49,652 bases of DNA from positions 1 through 49,652 of the forward strand of contig NW_013657602.1 in NCBI RefSeq assembly GCF_000142905.1. Direction: 5' to 3'. The stretch comes from Thecamonas trahens ATCC 50062 (lineage: Eukaryota; Apusozoa; Apusomonadida; Apusomonadidae). Below are positions 10,801 to 21,628 of this stretch, one piece after another. Positions within the stretch are counted from its first letter, which is position 1. Each line of letters begins with the position of its first letter. The position numbers and the translations under genes were made by a program. The notes below the pieces were generated by a model, which saw nothing but the letters and a program-made list of their open reading frames with translations, searched no databases and was not told the origin of the DNA.

Positions 10801-11546
10801 CCTTGAGCATGCTGAAAAAGGCCTTGTGCTCCTTACGGATGGCCTCGGCCATCGAGAACCGCTCGGACGCGTCGACCCGCGCGTCCGACAAGTACTGTCG
10901 GTACGACGCCAGGAGTGCCGCCTGTGCGCTCTCAGTCCGCCCTGTCCCGGCCGGCGTACCCGTGCTTGCGCCAGAGTCTTCCGGTGGAATGAACGAGACC
11001 CGGCGCTCCGGAGGCTCGCCGCTCTCGCTCTCTTCGGCTCCGCTCGCCAGCCGCAGCCGCGCCGCGGCAAGCTCGGCCGACGGCAGCGACTCGGGCGGAA
11101 AGGCATCCCGCGGGCTCTTCTCGCCGGTGCTCTCAAGATCAGAGAGGATCTGGAAGTCTGTCGGCGGTGGCCGATAGAGCGACGATCCAGGCCGCTGCTC
11201 GTCATCCCCGCCCTCCCACAACCCGTTGTCGATCTCTGGCAGCTCGGGCGGATCAAAGGTGACCGAGAGCAAGTGGCCGGCTGCGTCCATGTCGTTCAGT
11301 GACTTTTTGATGAGCTTGAGCTGATTCTTCAGCTCATCGTACTGCACATACTTGCTCTTCCACTGCCGACCCCGACCCGTTCCCCATCAGCGGCAGCCCG
11401 TCCGCCACACGCCACCACCACCGATCGAACTATCGTGAGTGTCATCCCAACTTCCTCCTCTTCCTCCACATCATCATCCCCACCTCGACCACACTGCCTA
11501 CCTCTTCGATGGTGTTGGCCTTGAGATGAAGGCCAAACTTGACCAT
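7890..11546 (-). CDS. XPR1: SPX-EXS phosphate exporter, XPR1/PHO1 family
   Basis: Exons 11546-11502 (MVKFGLHLKANTIEE) and 11362-7890, with a 139-bp intron. The exon 2 start WKSKYVQYDELKNQLKLIKK completes the SPX N-terminus. The SPX domain ends with the basic inositol-pyrophosphate pocket NYTGIYKLTRKHDR. About eight membrane helices and the EXS domain follow (GLPMFWRMMQCLRRF, HLFNALKYAVGFT, YLWDVVMDWGLVQ, EILRRTQWIIFRLENEH). The family exports inorganic phosphate across the plasma membrane and is gated by SPX sensing of inositol pyrophosphates. A Ser/Arg/Gly-rich cytoplasmic tail of about 430 aa follows, much longer than in human XPR1. Three one-base frame changes occur: A5 at 10773-10777 (one short), near 10167 (one short) and AAA 9956-9958 (one extra). 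Corrected length is 1172 aa. Errors are more likely than a pseudogene because conservation continues on both sides. Confidence 0.88.
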
Positions 11547-11856
11547 GGCCTAAACCACGAGGACAACGACGAGCACCAGGAGGAGGACCAGCAGCAACAG
11601 AAGCGACAGCAACACACACCACAAGGACAAGCGCCAACCACCCACGGCCTTGGATAGACGGGGGGGGATGGGATGCACTGCCACGTGGAGTGTGGCGTCG
11701 TGGTCGTGATGAGGAACGGCGAAGGGGGAGGGGGAGGGGGGGGACAGAGACTTGGTGGAGTCGGTCTGCCGTCGGATGTGGTGACTCGTCACCGGTGGTG
11801 GGGCGGCCGGCGGCCGGCGGGGCGGAGGGTGAGAGGGGGGGCCAGCTATTGCGATC

Positions 11857-11956
11857 NNNNNNNNNNNNNNNNNNNNNNNNNNNNNNNNNNNNNNNNNNNN
11901 NNNNNNNNNNNNNNNNNNNNNNNNNNNNNNNNNNNNNNNNNNNNNNNNNNNNNNNN
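11857..11956. other. Assembly gap of 100 N
   Basis: Exactly 100 N, the usual placeholder for a scaffold gap of unknown size. It cuts the gene that starts at 12488. The true distance between that gene and the XPR1-type gene is therefore unknown. The 310 bases between the gap and the XPR1 start are G-rich and hold no clear gene. Confidence 0.99.
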
Positions 11957-12488
11957 CGCCGTGTGTTAGCCTCGGCCCGGTCGAGGGAGGATCCACAGGC
12001 CGAGCCTGCCGAGCCAGCACACCCCACCGCGCCGCCTCGACGCCCAGCGCGCCTCCGGCGGCCTTGATGCCGGCCATCGAGTCGAGCTCGCTCCATCGCG
12101 GGAGCGCCGGTGCCCGCGGCGCTGTCGGCATCGGCGGACGCGGCGCGTGTGGCAACAGCGGATCCAGCAGCACACGCTCCGGTAGCATCGCCGCCGACGA
12201 CAGCCAGATCCGCACCAAATCTGCTGGCGCGAGGCTCTCCGGCGACGCTGCAGCCAGTAGCGTGTGGCCTCGTGCTCCCCCGCCGCCCACACTCCCGCCC
12301 GACGCGGCTTGGCGCCTCTCGCTCTGCGTTCTCAACACCACCTCGTACGCGTCACGGCTCCCGGACCCGTCCTTTGCCAACAGCGACGACGACGGTATGG
12401 GAATGCTTTGCACATCCGAGGTGTAGTAGACGGCAAGCCCTGCTGCCGCCGCCCCCGTCCCCACCACTCGGAACGCCCATCGGAACAT
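11957..12488 (-). CDS. Hypothetical membrane-anchored protein, truncated by gap
   Basis: The frame opens at an ATG with MFRWAFRVVGTGAAAAGLAV, a basic start followed by a hydrophobic stretch. This would suit a mitochondrial targeting segment or a signal anchor. About 177 residues are visible before the N gap. They include TSDVQSIPIPSSSLL, DAYEVVLRTQSERR and LAPADLVRIWLSSAAMLP. The visible part is Ala/Pro-rich and helical; I do not recognise a family. The C-terminus, stop and any introns lie in or beyond the gap. No conserved residues could be checked. Confidence 0.5.
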
Positions 12489-12586
12489 CTGTTCGACTTG
12501 TCGCCGTCCGCCCTCGCGCCCGCTCGGTGTCTGCGTGAGGTGTCACTCACTCCGCCACCGCCACCGCCACCTGACCACCACCCTCA

Positions 12587-12587
<1 letters not shown>

Positions 12588-12655
<68 letters not shown>

Positions 12656-12672
12656 TACACATACACACATAC
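12588..12672. repeat. (CA)n microsatellite with CATACA units
   Basis: About 30 CA dinucleotides followed by CATACATACA units, ending at the MORN gene start codon. Translation of this tract gives only His-Thr, so the coding start was placed after it. Confidence 0.9.
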
Positions 12673-13509
12673 ATGGACAAGAAGCGCAACCGGCCGCCGC
12701 GGCGCCGGGCACCGCGTTCGCCTTCGCCAGCGGACCGCGAGCGGAGCGCGTCGGGAGGGACAGGCGGCGGAGGCACGTCGGGCGGCTCGGGCGCATCGAC
12801 GACAACAGGCAATGGAGCAAGCGGTGATATTGATGTGACAAGCGGTAGTGGTGCTGATGGATATGGCGATGCTCATGGCGATCGCGAGGTCGGAGATGGC
12901 CGGGATGGCGCTGCCGGCGATCGTGGCGATGCTGGCGCTCCGCAGGATCCGCTGGCGGGCGCCGGCGACTATGTGTATCCGCTGCTCTCGGCGCCAGGCG
13001 CGTTTGATCCCCTGCCTGATGGGTGTGACCGCAAGGCGAGTGCTGATGGCAAGTACAAGGTGGTGTACGTTGGCGAGACGTACGACTTTGGCGGCGTGGT
13101 CATGCGCCATGGCCTCGGCACCTTTACCGACGGCGCCACCGTGTACAAGGGCCACTGGCGCAAGGACGCCATGCACGGGCCCGACGGCCGCATCGAGTAT
13201 GCATCGGGTGCCGTCTACGTCGGCGGCTTTGTCGATGGCATGTACCAGGGCCACGGTGTCTACACCTGGCCGTCGGGCGCTTACTACAAGGGCGACTTTC
13301 ACAACAATCGCATGCACGGCATCGGCGTCTACGTCGACGCCACTGGCTTTGCCTGGCACGGTGAGTTTTACAACAACCGTGGGCCTGGCCTCGTCCAGCA
13401 CTTTCTCGGTCCGCGCCCTTCCCCTCGCTCGATCCCTCTGCCGTCGCCGCCGCCTCCGCCGCCGCCGCAGACGCCGATGCTGCAGACCCTTAGGCCCCAT
13501 TCTGCTTGA
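12673..13509 (+). CDS. MORN-repeat protein
   Basis: Single-exon gene of 278 aa. The ATG directly after the CA microsatellite is chosen; everything upstream is repeat-encoded. Residues 1-100 are basic and then Gly/Ser/Asp-rich, probably disordered. From about 145 there are four to five MORN repeats of about 23 residues: GVVMRHGLGTFTDGATVYKG, HWRKDAMHGPDGRIEYASG, GFVDGMYQGHGVYTWPSG, DFHNNRMHGIGVYVDATG and a partial GEFYNNRGPG. MORN proteins bind phosphoinositides or act as scaffolds, in protists often at basal bodies and flagella. Residues 245-278 are a Pro-rich tail. No catalytic domain is fused. The exact role is unknown. Confidence 0.8.
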   Translation: MDKKRNRPPRRRAPRSPSPADRERSASGGTGGGGTSGGSGASTTTGNGASGDIDVTSGSGADGYGDAHGDREVGDGRDGAAGDRGDAGAPQDPLAGAGDYVYPLLSAPGAFDPLPDGCDRKASADGKYKVVYVGETYDFGGVVMRHGLGTFTDGATVYKGHWRKDAMHGPDGRIEYASGAVYVGGFVDGMYQGHGVYTWPSGAYYKGDFHNNRMHGIGVYVDATGFAWHGEFYNNRGPGLVQHFLGPRPSPRSIPLPSPPPPPPPQTPMLQTLRPHSA

Positions 13510-13830
13510 CCACTTCCGCCACCTGCTACGCCAACATTCAATTGCTTGGTACCAGCTCCCTACCACGCGCCCCCGGGCTTCGTCATCTCCGACGTCAGCA
13601 ACCCCCCCCCTCCCCCCTTCACCCTTCACCCTTCCTCTCACCCTCCTCGCCCACACCAACAAACCCACACACCAAGCATCCCTCCCAAGCACCAGCCCAA
13701 CCATTTCACTCCCTTCACTCTCCCGATCCTCGCCCCGATCCTTGTCCCCGTCCCCCCCCCCCCCACCCCCCAACCGCGGTCACTCACCCGACGGATCATT
13801 CTCTCACCTCTCGCCACCCCCTTCACCTGC

Positions 13831-16143
13831 ATGCCACGGCGACTGCCCGCCTGGCTTGTGGTCTTTGTCATAGCGAGTGGCTTACTCATTCCATGCACGT
13901 ACTCGTCAGAGCCGCTTGTGTCCCCTTCCCCTTCTCAACCACCACCTTCTCCTCCTTCTCCTTCACCGCCTCCACCTCGACCACTGCCCCCGCCTCGGCC
14001 TGCTTCGCTCTGGCCGCCGCCACCTCGCCCGCCATCGCCTTCTCCACCGCCACCCCCGCCACCTCCGCCTCCGCTCTCTCCGGATGATCCACCTTCGGTA
14101 ACACGGGACATTCTCAAGTATGCCGAGTTTATGAACCCGCCACCCCCGCCACCACCGCCGCCATCGCATTCGCAGCCTTTGCATCCGTCGTCGTCATCGT
14201 CAACATCTTCGTCAGCCGAACCGTCGCCGCCGTCGCCACCACTGCCGAACATGGCCGATGCAGCAGCTTCACGCGATGACGGTGCCGAAGAGAGCAGCGA
14301 GGCTCGTGATGGCGGGCCGATGTCGGCGGATGGTGGAAACAAGCAGCTGCCGTCGCCGCCGCTGCCGCCGAGCGGAGCTCCGGCGGATCTGGGGACCAAC
14401 TATGCGGCTGCCGAGTGCGGGGCGCGGGTGCTGTCTGCAGCCGAGCACGTGACCAACTCTGGCAACTTGCTCACTCCGCACCGCGACTCGTACCTGCTCG
14501 CCCCGTGCGAGCTCGGGTCGTGGGTGGTCGTCCAGGCGTGCGATGAGATCAACGTCCGCACCCTCGAACTAGGCTCGCTGGAGATGTTCTCATCGTTGCC
14601 GCGTGCGTTTGAGCTCTACGCCTCGGACAGCTACCCCGAGCCGAGCTGGGTTCTCATTGCCCGGTTCGAGGCAGCGCCCAAGCGGGCCGTGCAGGTCTTC
14701 AACCTTCCGCCGTCGGCACCCGAGATGTGGACAAAGTACTACAAGCTGGTCATCACCTCGCACTACGGCTCTGAGTACTACTGTCCCATCTCTATTCTCC
14801 GACTCTACGGCACGTCGGTCCTGCAAGACTTTAAGGACGGGCTGGTCAACCACGCCGACGATGACCTGCCTGTGGTGACTGTGGTCTCGCCGCCGGCCCC
14901 GCTCCCTCCGGCCGCTGTGCCCGTCGCCCCGGGCCCGCCGCCGATGTCTCCTCTCGCTCCGCTAAGTCTTCCAGTCAACGCGCGCCCGCTGTCCCTCCGC
15001 CGCTGGCCGCTGCATCACCCGATGTGTGTGTGCTCGTTGTCGGCGGCAACTTGCGGCTGCTCGCCGTTCTCGCAACTGCAGCTGCCGGCTACAAACCCGG
15101 GTCCCGGCTCGCCGCCGCTCCTACCGGACGCCGCGATGGCGTCGCCGCTTCCAGCACCGCCACCGCTTTCCAACAATGCGATACACCGTCCAGCATCGAC
15201 TCTGTCGCCGCCGTCCCCGGCTCCGGTGCCGTCGACTCCATCGATGCCGCTTCCGCCTCTCGACGGGCCGCCAACACCGCCACCGCCATCACCGCCGCCG
15301 GCTCCGGTGCCGCCAGTCGAGACTGACCTGGAGACCGAACCGGCCCCATCCCCGCAAGAGCCGGGCGGGCCGGCCTCGGGCTCGCCGGATGTGCCTGTGA
15401 GCGACACTGGGTCGCCGCAGCAGCCGGCCCCGCCTCCACCGCCGCCGCCGCCGCCGATGACGATGCCAGAGCCCGGCGAGTCGACCGGCTCGGTCTTCAA
15501 GACGCTCGGCAAGACTGTCCGCGAGCTGCAGCGGCAGCAGACCAAGGCCTCGTTGTACCTGGAGAGCCTCTCGACAACATACACTGTTGCGCTCGACGAG
15601 CTGCAGCAGTACCAGCGGACCCAGGACGCACGGATTGCAGCACTGGAGGCTGCGCTCGCCGAAGCGACCGCGGCGCGGCTTGCGCACGCTTCCAAGCTTG
15701 CCGAGCTCCAGGCGCGGCTCGACAGTGCCGACGCGCTCCACCCATGGCTCCGGCTCGGCCTCGAGTCGCCGGTCTCAGCCTCGGTTGTCGTCCTAGTTAT
15801 CGCCGTCTCGACCGCTTCCTGGGTTGTTCTCTGCGCCTCGCGCTCTCTCGGCTCGGACACGACGTCGCCGGTCTCGCCATCGGCCGCCGCTCCACCACTT
15901 GCATCTGCACGTGCGCGCGCCCGCGCCCGCGCCGCCCATGGCGCCCACGCCGGCCACGCTCCCGCCACCACCGATGCCGCCGACGGCGTCGTCGCCGTTG
16001 TCGGCCACACCCGTTCGGCTTCCGACCCCCGCCCAGGCACCAAGCCAAAGCCAAAGCCAGAGTCAAAGCCAAAGCCAAAGCCAAAGGCCGGGCCTCGATC
16101 TGCTTCGGCAACCTACACCATCATCGCTAACAACCACCGGTAG
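13831..16143 (+). CDS. SUN-domain ER membrane protein, SUCO/Slp1 family
   Basis: Single-exon gene, 770 aa. The first in-frame ATG begins a signal peptide (MPRRLPAWLVVFVIASGLLI). A Pro/Ser-rich lumenal stretch follows to about 185. The SUN domain is at about 187-330: NYAAAECGARVLSAAEHVTN, SYLLAPCELGSWVVVQACD, LGSLEMFSSLPRAFELYAS, SHYGSEYYCPISILRLYGTS. These are diagnostic of the SUCO/OPT/Slp1 branch rather than nuclear-envelope SUN1/2. A Pro-rich linker, a coiled coil (about 553-637) and one membrane helix (about 648-670) come next, then a short Ala/Arg tail with PKPK repeats. In yeast, Slp1 acts in ER protein quality control and helps place Mps3; in animals, SUCO supports collagen synthesis. 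The topology here, with the SUN domain before the helix, matches that branch. Residues 390-430 look less constrained and could hide an indel. Confidence 0.85.
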   Translation: MPRRLPAWLVVFVIASGLLIPCTYSSEPLVSPSPSQPPPSPPSPSPPPPRPLPPPRPASLWPPPPRPPSPSPPPPPPPPPPLSPDDPPSVTRDILKYAEFMNPPPPPPPPPSHSQPLHPSSSSSTSSSAEPSPPSPPLPNMADAAASRDDGAEESSEARDGGPMSADGGNKQLPSPPLPPSGAPADLGTNYAAAECGARVLSAAEHVTNSGNLLTPHRDSYLLAPCELGSWVVVQACDEINVRTLELGSLEMFSSLPRAFELYASDSYPEPSWVLIARFEAAPKRAVQVFNLPPSAPEMWTKYYKLVITSHYGSEYYCPISILRLYGTSVLQDFKDGLVNHADDDLPVVTVVSPPAPLPPAAVPVAPGPPPMSPLAPLSLPVNARPLSLRRWPLHHPMCVCSLSAATCGCSPFSQLQLPATNPGPGSPPLLPDAAMASPLPAPPPLSNNAIHRPASTLSPPSPAPVPSTPSMPLPPLDGPPTPPPPSPPPAPVPPVETDLETEPAPSPQEPGGPASGSPDVPVSDTGSPQQPAPPPPPPPPPMTMPEPGESTGSVFKTLGKTVRELQRQQTKASLYLESLSTTYTVALDELQQYQRTQDARIAALEAALAEATAARLAHASKLAELQARLDSADALHPWLRLGLESPVSASVVVLVIAVSTASWVVLCASRSLGSDTTSPVSPSAAAPPLASARARARARAAHGAHAGHAPATTDAADGVVAVVGHTRSASDPRPGTKPKPKPESKPKPKPKAGPRSASATYTIIANNHR

Positions 16144-16149
16144 CCGCCC

Positions 16150-16152
<3 letters not shown>

Positions 16153-16185
<33 letters not shown>
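16153..16185. repeat. (CT)n microsatellite
   Basis: A run of CT dinucleotides in the 212-bp interval between the SUCO-like stop and the talin-like start. The rest of that interval is C/A-rich leader sequence. Confidence 0.85.
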
Positions 16186-16187
<2 letters not shown>

Positions 16188-16355
16188 CCACTTTCGCACA
16201 TGTACGCAAATCAAGTCACAACGCCTGCCAAACAACCTCCCCAACCACCACCACCACCCGTCCCCCCCCCCTTCCACACCCATCTCTACTCTTCCCACCC
16301 ACACCAAAAGCCCTCACACACCCACCTTTTACACACACACACATACACGCTCACC

Positions 16356-19306
16356 ATGTCCGAGTCCAAAATGGTGCGGCTAACGTACGCCCCCCCCCCC
16401 CCTTCCTTTCCCCCCTCCCCCCCCTCTGTCCCCTCCCCCCCAGCCGAACACGACCCTTTTTTAGCCAGCCACTCACCGCACGGCACATCATGGAGTACAC
16501 ACAGCATTCGATTGGTGAAGCCTGACGGAGCAATTCAGAAAAAGGTGGCGTTTCAAGTGGATGCGACTGTGGCCAACATGTGCTCTGTTCTGACTTCCAA
16601 GTTTCATCTGGTGGAAGAGGGCTTTGGCCTCTTCTTCCCGCCCTCGCAGTATCGAACGTCAAAGTGGCTGATGGCCAACAAGACGGCCGAGTTTTACGAC
16701 TTGAAGAACGATGAGCTGCTGGAGTTTCGTCTTCGCCATCGCCCGCTCCGCGTGAGGCTGCCGGATGGAGTGTACAAGACTGTGGTCATTGATGAGAACA
16801 TGGTGGTGGCTGAGATGTGCAAGGCCATCGGCGCCAAGGTCGGCATCGACAACGTTGCCGAGTTTTCGCTCAAGATCGAGGGCTCGTCGGCCGTCGAGTG
16901 GCTCTTGCGAAACAAGACCCTCATCGACCAGGGCGTGGACGAGTCTGTGGCGCTCGAGTTTAAGCAGCGGCTGTTCTTTACCGACACCGAGGTGAACCTG
17001 AACAACCCGCGCGAGCTGCACCTGCTGTTTGAGCAGTGCCGCGAGTCGGTCCTGACCGGCAACGCGGTGTGCTCGTTCGAGGAGGCTGTCGAGCTTGCAG
17101 CCTACCAGCTCCACCTCACGTTTGGTGACTACGATGCAGCATCGCCGCCGTCGTTTGACATTGGCGAGTACATGCCGCCCGAGTACACCAAGCTGAAGAA
17201 GGCGAGCCGGCTGATTCTGGAGGCATACGCTGCGTGCGTGGGGACAAACATGGAGCAGGCCAAGTACCAGTACGTCTCGGTCTGTCGCGGGCTCAAGACG
17301 TACGGCGTCACCTTTTCACCGCTACCGAGGCCGTGACGTCCAAGAAGACCCGTCCGATTCTCATTGGCATCACCAAGGAGCGCATCATGAAGTTTGACGG
17401 CAAGACCAAGGCTGTTCTCGCCGAGTGGCCGCTGACCTACATCAAGCGGTGTGCGTCGACCCGGTCGACCTTTACCGTCGACTTTGGCATGCACGAAGAG
17501 GCGTACCACACGTATCAGACCTCAGAGGGCGAGTCGATCCAGGCCGTCATCGAAGGCTACCAGCACCTGGCCAAGTCACGGGAGGAGCAAGCCGCCGAGG
17601 ACGAAAAGCTGCGCCAGGCCCGTGGCCCGTCGCTGGAGGAGCAGGAGGCCGAGGCGTCTGCCGCCACCAAGGCCAAAGACGAAAAGCGGCGGTCGCGCGT
17701 GCCGGGCGCCGACAGCTCGGACTCGAGCGCCGCCGGTCCGTCGGGTGGCGGCGGCGATGGCATCCAGCGCGGCGCCGCCGGCGAGATCGTCGTCGACGCC
17801 TCTGAAGTCTCTGTCAAGCTCAACCAGATTGGACTCGCGGACCTCAATGTGGAGCTGGTGTACGTGACCAAACTCATTACCAACGCGCTGGAGGACGTGG
17901 CCGCGCCTGCGGCGGCGGCGCCGGTGGCGGACGAGTCGTGGCGGCGCGAGGCGATGACCACCGTCCGCGGCACCATTTCGGAGCACACCGTCCGCCTCTG
18001 CATTGCGGTAGCCAAAGTCATTGCGGCTGTTGTGGTGCTCAAGGCCGACGACTTTGAGGCTGGCCTTCTGTACTCGGCAGTCAAGCTCATGGGCGAGGCT
18101 GTGACCCAGCTCGTCACCGCCTGCCGCGCCATCGGCGCCCTCGCCGAGGGCATGGTCGGCGTCATGGTCGTTGACATGTGCCGCATGGTGATCACGGCGT
18201 CGCTTCGGGTGGTGACAGCGGCGACACGCGCGGCCGTGGCTCTGGCCGACTCGCGGGTTGACGCCGCCATGCGCGACGAGCTCCTCTCCGCCGCCCAGAC
18301 GACCGGCAACGCAGCGTGGGAGCTGCTCCGCCGCGCCAACGCCAACGACGTGCAGGACGGCCACTTTAAGGTGATGGAAAAGGCCCTGGCGGCAGCGGCG
18401 CGGGCAGTGACCATTGTCGTGGCCTGCGCCAAGATGTCGTCAGAGGCCCTGCCGCAGTCGACTGCCAAGGACGCTGTCGTCGACGCCGCCATGGACGTCT
18501 ACACTTGCGTCACCCACATGACTGCAACCGCGCGGGTCACTCTCCCGTCCATCCTCAACGAGGTCTCGCTTTCCGAGCTCGAGGCGTGCACCGCCGACGT
18601 GCTCGATGCCATTGCCGTCGTCATTGCCACCATCCAGAGCTCGGGCCTGACTGGCGACCACATCGCCAACGCAACGGCAGCCCAAACCGCGGCCCAGGAG
18701 GCTCTGGAGGCCCTGCTGGCCGCAGCGCGCGACCCGGGCGACCGCGCCTCGTTCGAGGATCTTCTCCGCAACGCCTACGAGCATGTCTCCGCCGCCATCT
18801 CGTCGCTCATCAAGCACGGCTCGGACCCGACCGCCATGCTGCAGTACGTCAAGGCGGCTGGATCAACCGCCACAGACCTGGTCAACTCGCTCAACCGCGC
18901 CGCAGAGCTCTCGTCGGACCCGGAGCTCCGCAACAGGCTCCTCGCCGCCGCCAACCAGGTCTCGCAGTTTGCGCAAGCACTCGTTCTCGCTGCCAAAAAC
19001 TCGCTCGCTAACCCCGGCGACGCCGACGCAGCCTTCAAGGTCTCGCAGATTGGCATGAAGCTCGACGCGCTCGTCCAGCAGCTCCTCCTCGACTTTTCCG
19101 TCGCCCTTGCTGACCCCAACCTCGGCGATGAGTTTGACGACTTTTCCGCCCTCGTCAACGCCTCCAAGAACCTCGGAACTAAGGTCCGCAAGTTCTCGGC
19201 CGCCGCTACCGGCGCCGACGGCGCTGACGGTGGCGCGCCCAAAAGGTCAGGCGGCGGCCTGCTGGCCGCTGCCGCCGCTGCCCGCGCTCTCGGCCCCGGC
19301 CAATGA
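16356..19306 (+). CDS. Short talin-like protein: FERM head plus brief helical rod
   Basis: Exons 16356-16384 and 16505-19306, with a 120-bp intron. The join gives MVRLTIRLVKPDGAIQKKV, matching the talin F0 start. The talin head continues: GLFFPPSQYRTSKWLM, DELLEFRLRHRPLRVRL, LRNKTLIDQGV, FFTDTEVNLNNPRELHLLF, YVSVCRGLKTYGVTF. F3 has RPILIGITKERIMKFDGKTK and AEWPLTYIKR. Rod-like helices (LLAAANQVSQFAQALVLAAK) fill about 400-900. The protein is only about 943 aa against about 2500 for talin, with no recognisable C-terminal I/LWEQ actin-binding module. The talin F3 residue Trp359 (KRWAAS), which contacts the integrin tail, is Cys here (IKRCAST). A TTTT run at 17313-17316 is one base short; restoring it joins GVTF to TATEAV. 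It could link a membrane receptor to other partners, but classical integrin binding is doubtful. Confidence 0.85.
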
Positions 19307-19368
19307 TCACGCTGCAGCCTCTCAAACTCCTCTCCCTCCTTCCCACCCACACGCACGCGCACGAACCT

Positions 19369-21628
19369 TTACACAAACTGAAGAATAGCAAGCGAGGCCG
19401 CCACAACCAGAATCGGCGTGTGGATCCACCAAAAGGCAGGCACCATCCACTTGGCCTGTGGAGGCTTGTGCTGGTAGTAGCCGTACAACATGCCGATGGG
19501 GAGGAGGAACATGTACGGCGCGCCAAAGAAGGCGCCGGCAAAGCGCAGAACGGTGCCGATGTACGGGAAAAAGGTGGCGATGAGGACGGTCTGCAGCGCC
19601 ATGTACACGTTGAGTAGCGCGATGTACGACATGGGCGTGAACGCCGGGTCGCGGGGATCGGCCACCTTGTTGTTGGAGCCGGTAGCCGCCTTCTTCTTGG
19701 ACTTGGCCTTGCCTTTGGCTTTGGCCTTGGCCTTGGCCTTGCCACTACCGCTGCCGTTGGCCTCGACGCCGACGGCGTTGAGCGAGCCGCGCTCGGGATC
19801 AGGCAGCAGCGGCGCAGACTCGTTGATGAGCTCGGGCCCGCCCGAGGCGCCAGTCATGTCGGCCGCGCCCGCCGCCGAGAGCAGAGCCTCGGTCTCCTCG
19901 GGGGCGAGAGGACAATGGTGAAGATCTGCAGGCGGACAATGTAGGCGAGGAGCGGGAAAATGCCGCAGAGCTGGATGAGGAGGGCAAGGCGGGCGAGGAA
20001 GGGCGTGACATCGTGGTACGAGTAGACATTGAGAAAGTTCTGCGGGATGGCGGTCGACTCAAAGGCGAGGTAGCCGGCGATGCCGCACGAGGCGTAGGTG
20101 AGAAAGACAAAGCCAAAGGCAAAGGCAAGGTCGCGGCGGTTGTGCTTGGGCGACTTCTTGTTGCGGATGATGGGAATAATGGCGTTGTGGATGAAGAACG
20201 AGACCATGCCGAGGCCGCCGAGGTAGTACCACTTGTCGGAAAAGTAGGTGATGACCGGCGGGTGGGTTGAGAGGTCGGTCACACTCTTGGTCACAATGAA
20301 GCCGATCATGTAGAGGATCGAGACAATGCCAAATGAGTTGAACTTGACGAGCGGGCCGATGTCGCGGAGGTTCATGAATGGGAAGAGGACAACGCCCATC
20401 ATTAGCGGCACCGTCTTGAGCGAGAACCACCGCGAGGCCTCGCCCGAGTGCAGGTCGGCCAGTCCAGACTCGCCCGAGTGCCACAGCACAATCGACGAGA
20501 CAACTGCGTGTGTAAAGTCCGAGATCATGGTGAGGTACACAACGAGGACGCACAGTAGCATGAGCACCGACGACCACGACGCAAAGTAGTACGCCAGCCG
20601 CCCGATGCGCGGCGAGCCAAAGTACCGCATGACCATGTCGGGAAAGTCGTCAAAGCCGTCAGAGTGGTCCACAATGATGGCTGCCGTGTAAAAGCAGAGC
20701 AAGCCGACCGCCATGAGCACCAGCGTCCCGCCCACAAGCCCGGCGTTCTGGAACGCCCACGGCATGACAAGGAGGCCTGAGCCCACCATGACGTTCCAGA
20801 TCGAAAAAATCGTCGAGAACGACCCTTGCTCGCCCGACGGAACAAAGAGTGCGTACGGCGACGCGCCGCCCACACAATGTGCTGCGGCGCACGAAAGTGG
20901 TGCGATGACTCGGCCGACGGCGTCAGCCGGTTGTAGTACTTCATCCGCGAGTAGAGCGGATGCGACCGCTCTAGTGTCACTGCCGTCCGCTTGCCTGACG
21001 CCTGCCCGCCCTCGCCCGGGCTCACGCGACCGCCTTCATCCGCGGCTCCGACGCTGCCGCCGCGTCGAGTCCTCCGCCCGCCGCGCGGGTGCCGCGTCGA
21101 GCTCGCCCCACGGCCAGCATCGCCGCCGGTCGATGGCACCGAGGTCGAGAGCGAGGTCGGCGAGGACGAACGCGAGCCCGACCGCGAGCCGGGCATCGAC
21201 CTCGAGCCGCCCGACGGCGAGAGCGCCGGCATCTGCAGCGAGCCAGCCGGAGTTGCCGGGCCCGGCACAATGAGCACGTCCGGACTCCTAACTGGCTGCG
21301 CCAGCGGATTAAAGGCACCACCGCCCGCACTGAGGCCAGCTCCGGCTCTACCCTTGCGGACATAGAGCGGAGAGGAGCCTGTGCTTGTGGGTGTCCTTCG
21401 AGATGTGGGTGAGCCCGGGGTGGTGGTCATCGCAGACCAGTCGTTGTTGCGAGCTGCAGCGTGTCCAGGGCTGGGACCTCCACTAGGTACAGAGCCAGCC
21501 GCTTTCCATCTGCCATCGCCTTGTGCCTCTCTTGCTGTTGACCTTGAGCCCGAGGTGCGGCTACCACCAGCTTCTGTTCCGCTTCCTCTCCTTGGTCCGT
21601 CACCAGGTGATGGTGGGAACGACGACAT
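19369..21628 (-). CDS. SLC38A9: SLC38A9-like lysosomal amino-acid transporter/sensor
   Basis: No intron is needed; corrected length is 753 aa. The start is ATG 21628. The first 245 residues are Ser/Gly/Arg-rich, ending in SHPLYSRMKYYNRLTPSAES. This matches the HSRxxxVYYNRLADP element of human SLC38A9, which binds Ragulator and plugs the transporter. Then come APQHIV and TM1 SIWNVMVGSGLLVMPWAFQN, followed by about ten more helices of the AAAP fold. A Lys/Ala-rich loop (KAKAKAKAKGKAKSKKK) precedes the last helices. The family carries arginine and leucine out of lysosomes and reports arginine to mTORC1. Two one-base gaps are inferred: near CCC 20869-20871, and G5 at 19900-19904, where adding a base joins TIVLSPPEE to TEALLSAAGA. 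It converges on the talin-like gene with 62 bp between stops. Confidence 0.85.
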
